From Plectosphaerella cucumerina (taxonomy: Eukaryota > Ascomycota > Sordariomycetes > Glomerellales > Plectosphaerellaceae), in NCBI GenBank assembly GCA_020746995.1, contig JAGPXD010000003.1:3348001-3412000 (forward strand): a stretch of DNA of 64,000 nt. Reading direction: 5' to 3'. Under the pieces are notes generated by a model. That model worked only from the letters and a program-made list of their open reading frames with translations. It made no database searches and was not told the DNA's origin. Shown piece by piece: positions 11,612 through 22,440 of the stretch. The stretch's first letter is position 1. Each line of letters opens with the position of its first letter. The translations under genes were made by a program, and so were the position numbers.

Positions 11612-13608
11612 ATGGGGAGCAAGGACGGGCGCCATGGGAAGCAAATAGCATACGAGGACGACTCGGAGGACTCTGATGGCAGCAGCGGGGGTCGCCAACC
11701 AGTCGAGGTACGTCGGCCAAGTCTCTTGACATGTCGTCACCGCTGCATTGGCGCACGCCGTGTATAAGTGTACCCTTTTTCCCTCAGTACATGAACTGAC
11801 CCAGCATGCCCACCCGCATCAGGTCACCTTTGACCCATCCAGCCCCTATCGTCGCAAGAGCTCACTCGTCGCCTCGGAAGCCAAGAGGATGACGCCCCTC
11901 AGCAAGAGCAAGACGCTCAAGACGGAGTGTATTGTGCACCAGTTCCTTGAGAGCCAGCGCAGGAGCAATGATGCCCTGACCTCCATCAGTGACCAAGACG
12001 AGGTCGACACAAACACCGACTCGGGCATCCAAGTCGATACTGATACCCAAAAGGCCAGAGAGCTGTACGAGAGCCACCCCAAGCTGGACCACCGCAACTC
12101 CCAGGTTGTCCAGGCCAAGGATGCCGCCCTCGATGACGCCCTGGAGCAACAGGTTGAGCCCAAGGGCCGCCGTCCCTCGCGCGCCGACATTCTTGGTGTC
12201 GGGCCTGGAACGCCGGACGAGGTCAATGTCGGCCAGGCAGACGAAGAGTCGTGGAAGAGTCAGATCACAAAGACCGAGTCTGAGTTGGACTTGTCGCGTC
12301 TGTCCATGACTCCGCCCGAAAAGGATGAATTGCACAGCCGCCTTCTCACCAAAAGGGAGCTTAGCGAAATGGCTTGGGGCGTACGCGAACTCAGCAGGCG
12401 CCTGAGCAGCATGCGCATCCGGTTCCGCGTCAAGAGCATCTTCATCCTGACGAAGATTCAGGACACCGACCTGATTACCAGCACCAGGCAGCTCGTCCGT
12501 TGGCTCCTCGGCCCCGAACAATCCACCCGCTACAACGTCTACCTAGAGGATAGGTTCCGCGACAGCAAGAAGTTCAACGCCGCCGGCCTTGTGGACGATC
12601 TGCACCAGGATTTCATCAAGGCCGGCAGCACGACCGACGCCGATCAGGTGGACGCCATCACGTCGCGGCTGCGGTACTGGGACCACAACATGTGTCGCTC
12701 CAGGCCGCACACGTTCGACTTTGTCATCACATTGGGCGGCGACGGCACTGTGCTGTACGCCAGCTGGCTCTTCCAGCGCGTGGTGCCGCCCGTCCTGAGC
12801 TTCGCCCTCGGCAGCCTTGGGTTCCTGACAAAGTTCGACTTTGACGACTACAAGTCTATCCTGAGCGGCGCCTTCAACAAGGGCGTCACCGTAAGCCTGC
12901 GCCTGCGGTTCGAGGGCACAATCATGCGCAGTCAGAAGCGTGGTGGCGGTGATGAGGCCAGCAGCAGTGCGAGCTCCCAAGAAGACGATGGCAAGCGCAG
13001 GGACCTTGTCGAGGAGCTTATTGGCGAGGAACGTGACGACGAGCACACACACAAGCCCGACGGCACCTTTGAGATTCTCAACGAAATTGTTGTCGACCGC
13101 GGCCCAAACCCAAGTAAGTCCTCCGAAACAGCGGATGAAACGATGAAATCTAACGCTACAATCAGCCCTCTCCTATGTGGAGATCTTTGGTGACGACGAG
13201 CACTTCACGTCGGTTCAGGCAGACGGCATCTGCGTCTCAACGCCTACCGGCTCGACGGCGTACAACCTCGCTGCCGGCGGCTCCTTGTGCCATCCCGAGA
13301 ACCCAGTCATGCTCGTGACGGCCATCTGTGCCCACACCCTCTCTTTCCGCCCCATCATCCTTCCCGACACCATCGTGCTCCGCGTTGGCGTTCCCTACCA
13401 GGCCAGGACCAGCTCATGGGCCAGCTTCGACGGACGCGAACGTCACGAGCTGTTCCCAGGAGATTACGTCACAATCAGTGCCAGCCGCTACCCCTTTGCC
13501 ACTGTCCAGGCTCAGGGTCGTCGCAGCGAGGACTGGGTGAATAGTATCAGTGGCAAGCTCGGCTGGAACACAAGACAGAAGCAGAAGGGTTACACCGAGT
13601 GGGAGTAG
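11612..13608 (+). CDS. NAD(+) kinase (ATP-NAD kinase)
   Basis: Three exons (11612-11707, 11823-13113, 13166-13608) give 609 residues. The first exon encodes only 32 residues and ends in GAG|GTACGT; intron 2 is 52 nt. The family's nucleotide-binding GGDGT motif is at residues 337-341, the second short motif (LNEIVVDRG, Asn452-Glu453) lies just before intron 2, and the Gly-rich TPTGSTAYNLAAGG segment follows in exon 3. The enzyme phosphorylates NAD to NADP and so sets NADPH supply. The roughly 220 N-terminal residues are acidic and Ser-rich with no recognised domain, as in fungal UTR1-type enzymes, and no clear mitochondrial presequence is visible, so I favour a cytosolic form. An acidic insert rich in Ser, Asp and Glu (about residues 405-440) interrupts the catalytic domain. 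Confidence 0.95.
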
Positions 13609-14614
13609 CGGTCTGGGATGGTTGGACGAGGACACGAGGGATTTGCATCGCGGGAGATACCGTGGCATTTTCCTGTTGTAGAAGTACTGGGCATGGACAC
13701 GGTCATCATGGGTCAAGCTGCGGGCATTTGGGTTCCAGCTCCGCAAGGGGCATACACGGGTTGGGCTAAGGCTTACAGGTTATCGTGCAGTCATCAGGGA
13801 ATAAAGCATTGATGATTATCGGTGTTTGTCAGTGCTGTGAAACGCTTTACAGTTTTTGTACTGTGCATTCATGGTCTGGATGGTACGATGTCTTGCGATA
13901 AGGATGCTGCCGCGTGCGTGGGAGGGTTTCCTCAGGTTGAGACAACAATCGGTACCTCCATCAAACCACGCCCGCATTTGACGAGTACAGATTACATCTT
14001 CGTCCAGTAAATGTCGCAGTACATGTTCTCGAGTTCCACAGCGTGCTTCTTTTGGCCAGCGGTGATCACGAGCCTCTGGGGCGGGACTGCGCAGAGCCGC
14101 CGGAAGCCGCGGAGAGCCCCATCCACACCGAAACTTGAGCACATCTTCAGAAGCGGGGTCGACATCAACCACCATCCATCGATATGCTCCATCCATCCAT
14201 CGCATCGACTTTGGCATCACTTCGCGGCCTCACGTCAGGCTCGTGTGGTAGAAATTATGTGTCTTCTATTTCATGCATCGAAATGCTCCATGGGGAGGGA
14301 CCATTCCCTCACCCCAGCGGCTGCTGTCCCACGCCGCTCGATTCTTTTTGCTACGCCTAGAACGCCGGCCGACGATGGCGACGACCGCCGGCATGCTCAC
14401 TTCGCCCCTCACACCCTCCCGCCCGGGGTAGGATAGGGCGTGGTATCAGATGACAAATAAACAGGAAAATAGAGATCAAAGGAAGAAAAACAGGCCCGCC
14501 CGCCGAAAACAAAACGCCGCATCATGCAACAAGGTCTTCGTCTCTCGTATCACGACACCGACGAGATATCATCGAAAACGACAACCCCCGACGGCACCGG
14601 AGCGCCCGACATGC
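13609..14614. other. Convergent 3' spacer, no supported gene
   Basis: One kilobase between the stops of NAD kinase and PAPS reductase. It contains a CCATC-rich patch near 14170-14205 and an A-rich patch near 14450-14515. Short open frames show no protein-like motifs. Confidence 0.5.
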
Positions 14615-15595
14615 TCAAGATGACGTGGCGACGGCGGTGGCAGCCTGCAGCTCGACCTTTTGCAGCGCGGCCGAGGCCTGCTCGAGCTTCTCCTTTTGCG
14701 CGGCGTCCTGGAGGTACTGCGCGTACCTCGACTTCTTGTTGTGGATGCCGCACTCGGTCTTCTGCTGGCCCTTCCAGCGTCCGGCGCGCTCGTCCTCTCC
14801 CTCGGCGACGGGGACGGTCGAGTGCCAGTCGCCGACGGACTTGTAGCCCTGGTCGAGGAGGGCGTTGTAGGGGACGTCGTTGGCCTTGACGTAGTCGCGG
14901 ACCTGCTGGAAGGACCAGGAGGCGAGGGGGTTGATCTTGATGACGCCGCGCTCCGAGTCGACCTCGATGATGGGCATGCGGTCGCGGGCGCCGCCCTGGG
15001 AGCGGCGGCGGCCGGTGAGGACGGCGGCGACCTTGAGCTCGTCGTAGGCGCGCTGGAGAGGCTCGACCTTTGCGATCCAGTCGTACATCTCCGAGGCCGT
15101 CTCCCACAGCTTCTCGCCGTACATGGTCTCGAAGTCGGCGGTGGTCTCGACGCCGTAGGGCTTGAAGATGTGGAGCTTGACGTTGGCGTAGCGCGCGGCG
15201 GCGCGGGCGACGAGGTCGTGGGTCTCCTGGAAGTGGTACAGGGTGTCGAGGAAGATGAGGTCGACGGGGGCGGACGAGGGGGACTCGGCCTGGATCTTGG
15301 AGAGCATGTCCATGGTGACGAGGCCGGTGAGGCCGAAGGCGGTCGACTGGAAGAGGTTGGGGAACATGACCTTGGAGAAGCGGAGGATGTCCATGGCGCT
15401 CATCTTGTCGAGCTGGGCGTTGAGGTGGTCGATGTGGGCGGGGGTGAGGGCGATGGTGGGCAGGGATGCCGGCGAGGACGAGGTCGACTGGGAGTCGGTG
15501 GCCGAGGCGTATCCGGACTCGAGCTCGGCCTGGTCCAGCTTACTGGAGTCGGTCTCGACCCTCAAGGGGTTCTGCTCAGACACGGCGGCAGGCAT
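14615..15595 (-). CDS. MET16: Phosphoadenosine phosphosulfate (PAPS) reductase
   Basis: A single exon of 326 residues. The start at 15595 was chosen because the longer open frame upstream is Pro/Ser-rich with no conservation and reads like a pyrimidine-rich leader. The PAPS-binding segments LTGLVTMDML and FLDTLYHFQETHDL, the TGRRRSQGGAR loop (residues 194-204) and the C-terminal KTECGIH signature with catalytic Cys282 are all present. The enzyme uses thioredoxin to reduce PAPS to sulfite in assimilatory sulfate reduction, feeding cysteine and methionine synthesis in the cytosol. The absence of the CC...CXXC iron-sulfur cysteines of APS reductases supports PAPS specificity. About 50 variable Ser-rich residues precede the domain. 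Confidence 0.95.
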   Translation of the reverse strand: MPAAVSEQNPLRVETDSSKLDQAELESGYASATDSQSTSSSPASLPTIALTPAHIDHLNAQLDKMSAMDILRFSKVMFPNLFQSTAFGLTGLVTMDMLSKIQAESPSSAPVDLIFLDTLYHFQETHDLVARAAARYANVKLHIFKPYGVETTADFETMYGEKLWETASEMYDWIAKVEPLQRAYDELKVAAVLTGRRRSQGGARDRMPIIEVDSERGVIKINPLASWSFQQVRDYVKANDVPYNALLDQGYKSVGDWHSTVPVAEGEDERAGRWKGQQKTECGIHNKKSRYAQYLQDAAQKEKLEQASAALQKVELQAATAVATSS

Positions 15596-18500
15596 TGTGG
15601 ATGTGAGTTGGGTTGTTTGGTCGCGTGAGGGCACACGAGGGGTTATTGTGTCCGGGGTAGGAGGGGGAGAGGAGGGGTGTTGGTTGCTCTTGTATGTCAG
15701 GCTTGGAGGGGTAGGGGGCCTGGCTGAGAGGAGAGGAGGAGAGCAGAGAGCTGTGAATGACGCAAGAGACAGAGTCCGGGGTATGGGTATGTTGCAAGAG
15801 GGAGGTTCTGCTTCTGGAAGACGTTGATGAGGAGGGGAGGAAGAGGGAGAGATTTGTTTTAAGAGGAAGGGAGGGGGAAAGCGGGATGGAACGGACAAGG
15901 CGCCAGGATCGAGTGAGCACCAGAGTGGAAACGAGCACGCATCCCGTCCGGCGGCTCACTCGATACACACTACGAGGAAGTACCTCCACGGGTGCGTGCT
16001 GTGCCAGCACAACTGGGCCCTCCTTTTCGTCCCTCCGCTGCCGGGGAGCGATATATCCGGCATCGACACGGCCAACACCCCCTGCGCACGCCCCCTTCTC
16101 TATGCCATTACACGCAGGCTTGCCTCATCCGCCCTGGCCGTGTTCATCAAGGAAGAGAGGAGAGACACCTGGAGAACAGAGGTACCTCGTCCAGGGGCAG
16201 ATCACGAAGCAACATTACTAATTTATGAAGGGAGAGCGCGGGGGAACACAGGGCCAGCCGCACACCAGAGGGCGAAAGGCGGGCTCGTCGATGGCGACAG
16301 AGACGGTCGATGGCGCAATCACAGGCTCAGGCACGCCTTTCCGGGGGTGTGTGGGCGCGGTACCAGCCTGGGGGCGGCCCAAGGGGGGCGCGAAAAAAGA
16401 TGGATGAGGTTGAAAAAAACGGGGGCCATCGATCACGACATCCGCGCTAGGCCTTTCGTGATGAAGGCCGCGGCCGCCGATTGGCCAGAGGGCGCTCCGG
16501 TACTGGAGAAACCCCAAGTCACAGGATATGGCGCAATCGATGGCTTTTTTCCTGTCCCTGCTCGCCTTATTGCCCTGGCTCTTTCAAGATGTGCTGCAGC
16601 GACAACGGAGCGCATTGGCCGTTTGACTGGACGAGACGGCACGAGTCTTGTCTCGAGGCAGTGGGGGCAAAGGGATTGTGCTGGTGGTATTTTGGATTTC
16701 CAATCCGTCATCGAGTAAGCAGGCCAGGAGTGTAGTCCGAGTTCTGCTGCCCTGCCCTGACGCATGGCTGATGCGGATGGGATTGGTCATTGCCTCGCGG
16801 AATTCATCAGGGAGAACGGAAAGAATTCCCAGATGAAACCCCTTTGCACTGGCTCGCCAGCATCAGATCATCATCATCTGTCACGTGGGCTTTCGCTCTC
16901 CGACATCTCTCGGTGAAGCTCACTTGATCTGTCATCCTGATCACCCTCACCGGAATGGGAAAGCGTCCTCGGGTGTGCTCCGTAATCTCCGAGACCGATC
17001 GACCGGCACCAGCATAGCGTCAGCCAGGGGTCTTGCCACAACCTTGATGACGACACCGCCGAGTGCATCATGCTCCCCGGACGCCTCACCGACGAAGGCG
17101 TGGACAGCCAAACAGCTCATTAAGTTCAATGCCGGGTCACCGTGCAGCTGGGGTATGCCGGTAGCTCGCGTGGCAGCCCTGCCGCTTGTTTCTCGGGAGG
17201 CTTCAGCCTCACCTCAACGGCTGCTTCACATTCGTTTGCAATGGAAGTCCAATTGACGCCGCAGCGGTTGGTGGCATCAGCCGAAGCTTGGGGTGCCTCT
17301 GTTTTCTCACCATGCTCCCTTCATGCTCCCCCTGAAGGCCATACCGGCATCCATAGTCTCAGGTGTATGTCTGCGCCAGTCCCGCCACGAGTTGAACGAG
17401 ATGTACAACGCGCTATTATCTGCGAGAAGAATGCCAGTCCACGAACCTGTACTGAACCAACTCGGGCCCATCCCTCTCCAAGTAGTGGAATGCTCGGCAC
17501 ACGGTCGGATATTCAGACTGACAGACAGACACGCGGGTGTGGCGTGAAGATAGACTCGTGCTTGCACATCGAGTCAAGGCAGCACCATTTATCGGCGACA
17601 TGGTCGGAGGTGCTTCGTGGGCTCCCTGTTTGGCAGCAATACCTACATGCTGAGGACACCATTCGGGCATTCAACTTGATGTGTGGTCGCCCCAGCGAAT
17701 CAGATGACACCATAGCCGACTGGTACCCCAAAACGCGACACTGAAAGACGGCTCCCTTCTTTCTCGTCGCCTTCAGGGTCCTCGACCATGGTTCTTCGTA
17801 ACTGGCAACAAGCGGCCGAGTCTCCATTTATGACAACGATGAAATTTCCAAGCTAGAGGACGATCGGTGCGAACACATGTGCATCCGCAGTCGTTTGATA
17901 CTGATTGCTAGACATTTGTGAAGACCGTCCAAGACAGTGACCATACATCGAGGGACATTGCTGCTGGTAGGCTTGCCAGCCATTCTGAACTTGGAAGGTT
18001 TCCGTTCGAGTAGTATTGCCCTATAGGTCATTTCAGAAAAGTAGGTATAATTAGATACAGGCTGATGGGAACCGACTGAGATACGAGCAGAACTTTGCAG
18101 ATCCTGTGCTATCAAGTCGGATGACAAAACAGCAAGAATGATGCAAGACGACAATGGCAGCTCCCAGCGGATGTAAATACCTGCCTGTGCATCAAATCGA
18201 CTTGATTAACCAGCATTAAGTGCTTCATACCTTCCGACCCGACGAAGCACGAGAGCCAGGTGCGCTCCTCAGCATTAGGTCGTCCCTTCCTCCGCCATCC
18301 CGGTGAGTCGGTGAGTGCGGGGAGACGAACGACGCACCCTGCACCTGACAGCCCTGACTAACGCCAATCCATCCAATCAGGCAGCGGCGTCCCTCGATTG
18401 GCTGCAGATCCTCTGGAGCTCGACGTCCGGTCTGCCGCGCGCGCAACGGCGGGGCAACTCGACTCGATTCCAAGTTCTCGCTCCCAAAAGTTGCGCCCAC

Positions 18501-18802
18501 CACACCTCCAGCCAACCTCCTCCCCTCGCTGTCCGGATCTTCGGGATCCCCCTGTTTGTCGCGCTCGAGTCTCCTCACCGTCCAAGCCGTGAGAACCAGA
18601 GTCGAAAGTGTAACGCGACTCACGAGGCGTCCACGACAACCGCAGCAGTACCCCTGTCTCGTCGCATACAAAGTACTTAGTTCCAGGCTCGACAGTCCGA
18701 GTCGTGACATAGGCCGCCCCGCGCTCGGCTTCTTTACCCCGCCAACCTCAACTTTCTTCCCGCAGCCTCAACCACCACGACCTAGATCCCAATCTCGTCG
18801 AA
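15596..18802. other. Long divergent intergenic region, no supported gene
   Basis: These 3.2 kb separate PAPS reductase (-) from SER2 (+). The 15600-15900 segment is C/T-rich on the minus strand, as expected for the MET16 leader; 17300-18200 is visibly richer in A and T. Candidate frames up to 240 codons on either strand lack motifs, hydrophobic patterning or plausible splice partners. No RNA gene was recognised. Confidence 0.5.
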
Positions 18803-20296
18803 ATGGCCGAAGAAGCAGACTCGTCCGCCGCCCGCCGCGGCTCCGGCACCGCCCAGCGGCCCCAGTTCACCTCGACCATGAGGAGCAGCTCCTTCCTCCG
18901 CGAGCACCAGCAGTATCGCCCGCCGCACCACCCCGAGGGCCGCTTCGGCATCGACACGGTCGTCGAGGACCTCGGGAGGACCTCCGTGTCGCCCCCGCCC
19001 AAGGCGTACGCCAACTTCAGGGGCATCCCCAACGCCGAGAGCCCGCCTACCGTCGTCGAGAGCGGCATCAACCACGCCTACTCGCACCCCAACTGCGTGC
19101 CCGCCGCCGGCCGCAAGGCCAACCGCCTCGCCGCGACCCTGTTCTACCGCGCCAGCGCCTCGCGCTCGGCCAACAACGCCACCGGCACCGTCTCGCCCCC
19201 TCAGCCCTCCATCGCCGCGACCGCCGGCTCCGACGCCTCCTCGTCCGGCCCCGGCCAGGACATCCCCGCCAACTTCGCCCCGACCCAGGATCCCGCCCAG
19301 TTCCCCCTCGAGCCCCCCGTCGCCGAGGCCGAGCAGCTCGACCACCTCTACGGCTCCTACATCTCGCCCCTCTGCATCACCTCCTTCCTCCACCTCATGG
19401 CCACCTTCCCCCTTCCCCAGGGTGAGGATGACATGGTCTCGTCGCACCGCTGCCTCGACAGCCAGGAGTCCCCCAAGGTCGTCGAGCTGAACCTCAGCCC
19501 CGCTCCATCGTCCGCCTACCTGTCCCTCAAGGACCTGCGCAAACACGAGCTCATCTACCGTTTCGAGCGCGAGTGGAGCGTCGAGGTCGCCCTGCAGCCC
19601 GACACCCTCTGGCGCCGCCTGCCCCGTCTTGTGGTCTTTGACATGGACAGCACCCTCATCACCCAGGAGGTCATCGACCTGCTGGCCGCTACCATCACCG
19701 ACCCGCCGGACTTGGCCGCTCGTGTCGCTGACATCACCCACCGCGCCATGCTCGGCGAGCTCGAGTTTGACGCCGCCTTCCGTGAGCGTGTCCAGCTCCT
19801 CAAAGGGCTGCCGGCCTCCATCTTCGAAGACCTCCGCGCCGTGCTCGACGTCACAAAGGGCGTGCCTAGCCTCATCCGCGCCCTCAAGCGCCTGGGCGTC
19901 AAGACTGCCGTCCTCTCCGGCGGCTTCCTGCCCCTGACATCCTGGCTCGCTGGCCAGCTGGGCATCGACCATGCCCACGCCAACGAGGTCGTTATTGACG
20001 AGACCACTGGCCGCCTGACGGGCGAGGTCAAGGGTCTCATCGTCGGCCAGCAGCGCAAGCGCGATCTGCTCGTCGAGATTGCCGGCAAGGAGGGCATCGA
20101 CCTGTCCCAGGTCGTGGCTGTCGGAGACGGCGCCAACGACCTGCTCATGATGGAGGCCGCCGGCCTGGGCGTTGCCTGGAACGCGAAGCCGAGGGTCCAG
20201 ATGGAGGCCGACGTGCGGCTCAACGGCGACAGCCTCCTAGAGCTTCTGTACATGTTTGGCTTCACGGCCGATGAGATAGAACAGCTCGTGGCGTAG
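18803..20296 (+). CDS. SER2: Phosphoserine phosphatase
   Basis: A single exon of 497 residues. The C-terminal half is a HAD-family phosphoserine phosphatase: motif I DMDST (Asp280 nucleophile, Asp282 acid/base), motif II LSGGF (Ser372) and motif III GDGANDLLM (441-449). It performs the last step of serine synthesis, hydrolysing phosphoserine. The first 170 residues are Ser/Pro/Ala-rich and probably disordered, followed by an alpha/beta segment (about 175-260) in the position of the regulatory N-terminal region found in filamentous-fungal SER2. This makes the protein much longer than the yeast enzyme. The start context (GAAATGGCC) is good and no closer Met fits better. Confidence 0.93.
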   Translation: MAEEADSSAARRGSGTAQRPQFTSTMRSSSFLREHQQYRPPHHPEGRFGIDTVVEDLGRTSVSPPPKAYANFRGIPNAESPPTVVESGINHAYSHPNCVPAAGRKANRLAATLFYRASASRSANNATGTVSPPQPSIAATAGSDASSSGPGQDIPANFAPTQDPAQFPLEPPVAEAEQLDHLYGSYISPLCITSFLHLMATFPLPQGEDDMVSSHRCLDSQESPKVVELNLSPAPSSAYLSLKDLRKHELIYRFEREWSVEVALQPDTLWRRLPRLVVFDMDSTLITQEVIDLLAATITDPPDLAARVADITHRAMLGELEFDAAFRERVQLLKGLPASIFEDLRAVLDVTKGVPSLIRALKRLGVKTAVLSGGFLPLTSWLAGQLGIDHAHANEVVIDETTGRLTGEVKGLIVGQQRKRDLLVEIAGKEGIDLSQVVAVGDGANDLLMMEAAGLGVAWNAKPRVQMEADVRLNGDSLLELLYMFGFTADEIEQLVA

Positions 20297-20559
20297 ACTC
20301 AGACGTCCCATTTTGAATAGACGACGAATATGTCTTATAAACATTTTTGACATGGTCAATTCAACCATAGTGTGCCGCACTGATTCGAAATACATGCTCG
20401 TTAGGTTCTGTGCATCAAGGAGCGGGTGCGTTGGCAAACGGAAAGCCCTCGAATTCCGTCTATCTACAAAAGAGAAACTCCGCTCCAAGCGACTGCCACG
20501 CGGACCGTGCCGCCCTCGTCTCCTGTTCCAGGTTGTGATACAAAGCGAGAGCTGATGAT

Positions 20560-21299
20560 TTAAGGGTAACCCTCCTTGCCCCACTTGTTGAACTTGTCGT
20601 GCAGCTCCTGGAGGCTTTGTCAGTAAACTTTTCGTGCAGAGCAAGACATCTGGGCGAGCCTGCCGAGGCCGTCCGGACACCTGTAAAGACGAAAGGGCCG
20701 CATACCTTGGGGAGGGTGACGTTGGGGACGACGACGGTGTTGACGGCGCTGGGAGCCTCCCGGGGCTCCTTGGACCTGTCGCCGCCGGGGTGGTAGCGGT
20801 AGGCGCCCTCGCTCGAGCCGGTCTCCCAGGGAGCACCGGCCTTGGCGACGTACTGCTCGTCGGTGGCCTTGGTGGGGGAAGAGCCTGTGCGGGCTGGTCA
20901 GCTGCGGTTCTGCGATTTGTGGTCCTTTCATATGCCCCTAGTATCGCCCATGGCCTGCTCTGACCGCGCTATGCCGTGGTGATGCGATGGGCGACCCGGG
21001 GCCACAAGACTGGAATCCTTTCGTACCGAAGTAGAGGCCGGCACCGCCAAAGGCGGCAACCATGACACCGCCGAGAACCTGCGTCTCCCGTCAGCTTTGT
21101 TTCTTCCATCGACCGCTTGTCCCTCCGGTCCCTGTAGCGGTGGCCGGTGGCGCCGTTGGCGACCGTTCTGTCATCGGATATCACGCACGTAGAGCTCGGG
21201 GTTGCGCTTCGTCTCCTGCTGGAGGGTGGCCTTGCCGGCGTCAGCCGCCATGCGGCGGAGGGAGGTGGAGAAGGTCCTGCGGGCGACGAAGGAAGCCAT
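20560..21299 (-). CDS. Small mitochondrial single-span membrane protein, conserved in fungi, function unknown
   Basis: Four short exons (21299-21189, 21078-21027, 20884-20706, 20607-20560) join in phase to 129 residues; introns of 110, 142 and 98 nt all have GT...AG ends. The N-terminus (MASFVARRTFSTSLRRMAAD) is a typical cleavable mitochondrial presequence. One hydrophobic helix, VLGGVMVAAFGGAGLYFG, follows NPELY. The tail is hydrophilic and ends HDKFNKWGKEGYP. The layout suggests a small inner-membrane protein, perhaps an accessory respiratory-chain subunit or assembly factor. The NPELY-helix arrangement loosely recalls the MLRQ/B12D family, but that link is weak. The gene model is far more certain than any function. 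Confidence 0.75.
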
Positions 21300-22440
21300 T
21301 GTGACGGTGGTTCGGTGGTGTTGAGGGGGTTCGGATGTGTCGTCGGGTCGGGATTCGGTGGTTCTGAGAAGGTTCGAATGTCGTATGATGGGGTCGGTCG
21401 GGATTGGAGGTCCAGTTCTTGCACGATGACGGGCCGGGCGGGAGAATTGATTGGCCGAGGTATTGAAGTGACTGTGATTGGGCAATTAGGGGAGCTGTGC
21501 GGGATGACTTCATCGCCCGGATAGAGGGGCGGGTTATGCTTCAAAACGGGGCACGCTCGTACTGAGGCGTGATAGCTCGATTTTGCATATTGGATGACAT
21601 GTCTCATTGCTGTCGCACTGCACGACTCGCGCCTTGGGATTTAGGCCTGATATCGCTTCACTTTGGTTGAGCCCAAGGGAGCAAGTCTTACATTCACATT
21701 TGACTATTCAGGGGCGGCGCATGTCGCGTCAAGACAGGATGTCGAAGCAGTCGCAACTGCTGCCATCTGCATTCCACGTGAATCCTAAAAGACACGGGCC
21801 AATCACTGCTCTCATCACGATCCGGTCCTCCCGCAATTTCATGCACAACCTAAAGCGGTCCGTGCCATTGCCTGTTCATCATTATGATTGGCCGAAACTC
21901 ACCCCCTAGCAGGGGCTTGCGACCCAGTCCTTGACCGCGCAGCCGGTGCGACCGTTCTGAGAGGCCCCCCGGTCAAGTCCATCTGCACTTTCGGTCGTGC
22001 CTGCCCTTGCTGGGCTGGCTGGTCCTAACCTCCATCTCCCGGCCCATTCAACCTTGCTTTTCTACTCCCCTCAGTTCCAGTCCCCCCGTCCCTCGTCCGT
22101 CAGTCACTTGGTTGAGTGAGGAGGCTACCACGGGTTCCCTAATCATCACCCCCTCTTGCGCCGGTCTTTTCTTCTTCTTTGCGATACCCCCTTCTTAATC
22201 CGCCTTCAACTCTCATGACGCTCATTTCGACGCTCGAACACCCGACTCGCCGACAAACAACCCCTACCCGGCCTAATTGACGATTTTCGCACAACGACGA
22301 CGACCCTTTCCTTGCAACTCAGCCTCCCCCGAACTATCGCCACATCGCGCGCCAACGACTTGACAAACGTCTCTAATCTCTATTCTAATCAACCGACACT
22401 CGCGCATCCTGCAGCGCAATCCATACATACACCTGTCGCC
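21300..22440. other. Divergent promoter region, no supported gene
   Basis: Separates the small mitochondrial gene (-) from ERF2 (+). The ERF2 side (about 22020-22440) is a C/T-rich leader in which an upstream open frame runs into the coding sequence without a better start. No repeats or RNA genes seen. Confidence 0.5.

Noticed and set aside
14900..15600. Long plus-strand open frame (322 codons) opposite PAPS reductase
   Set aside because: Mirror of a real gene; Gly/Val/Asp/Glu-rich shadow composition caused by GC-rich third positions.
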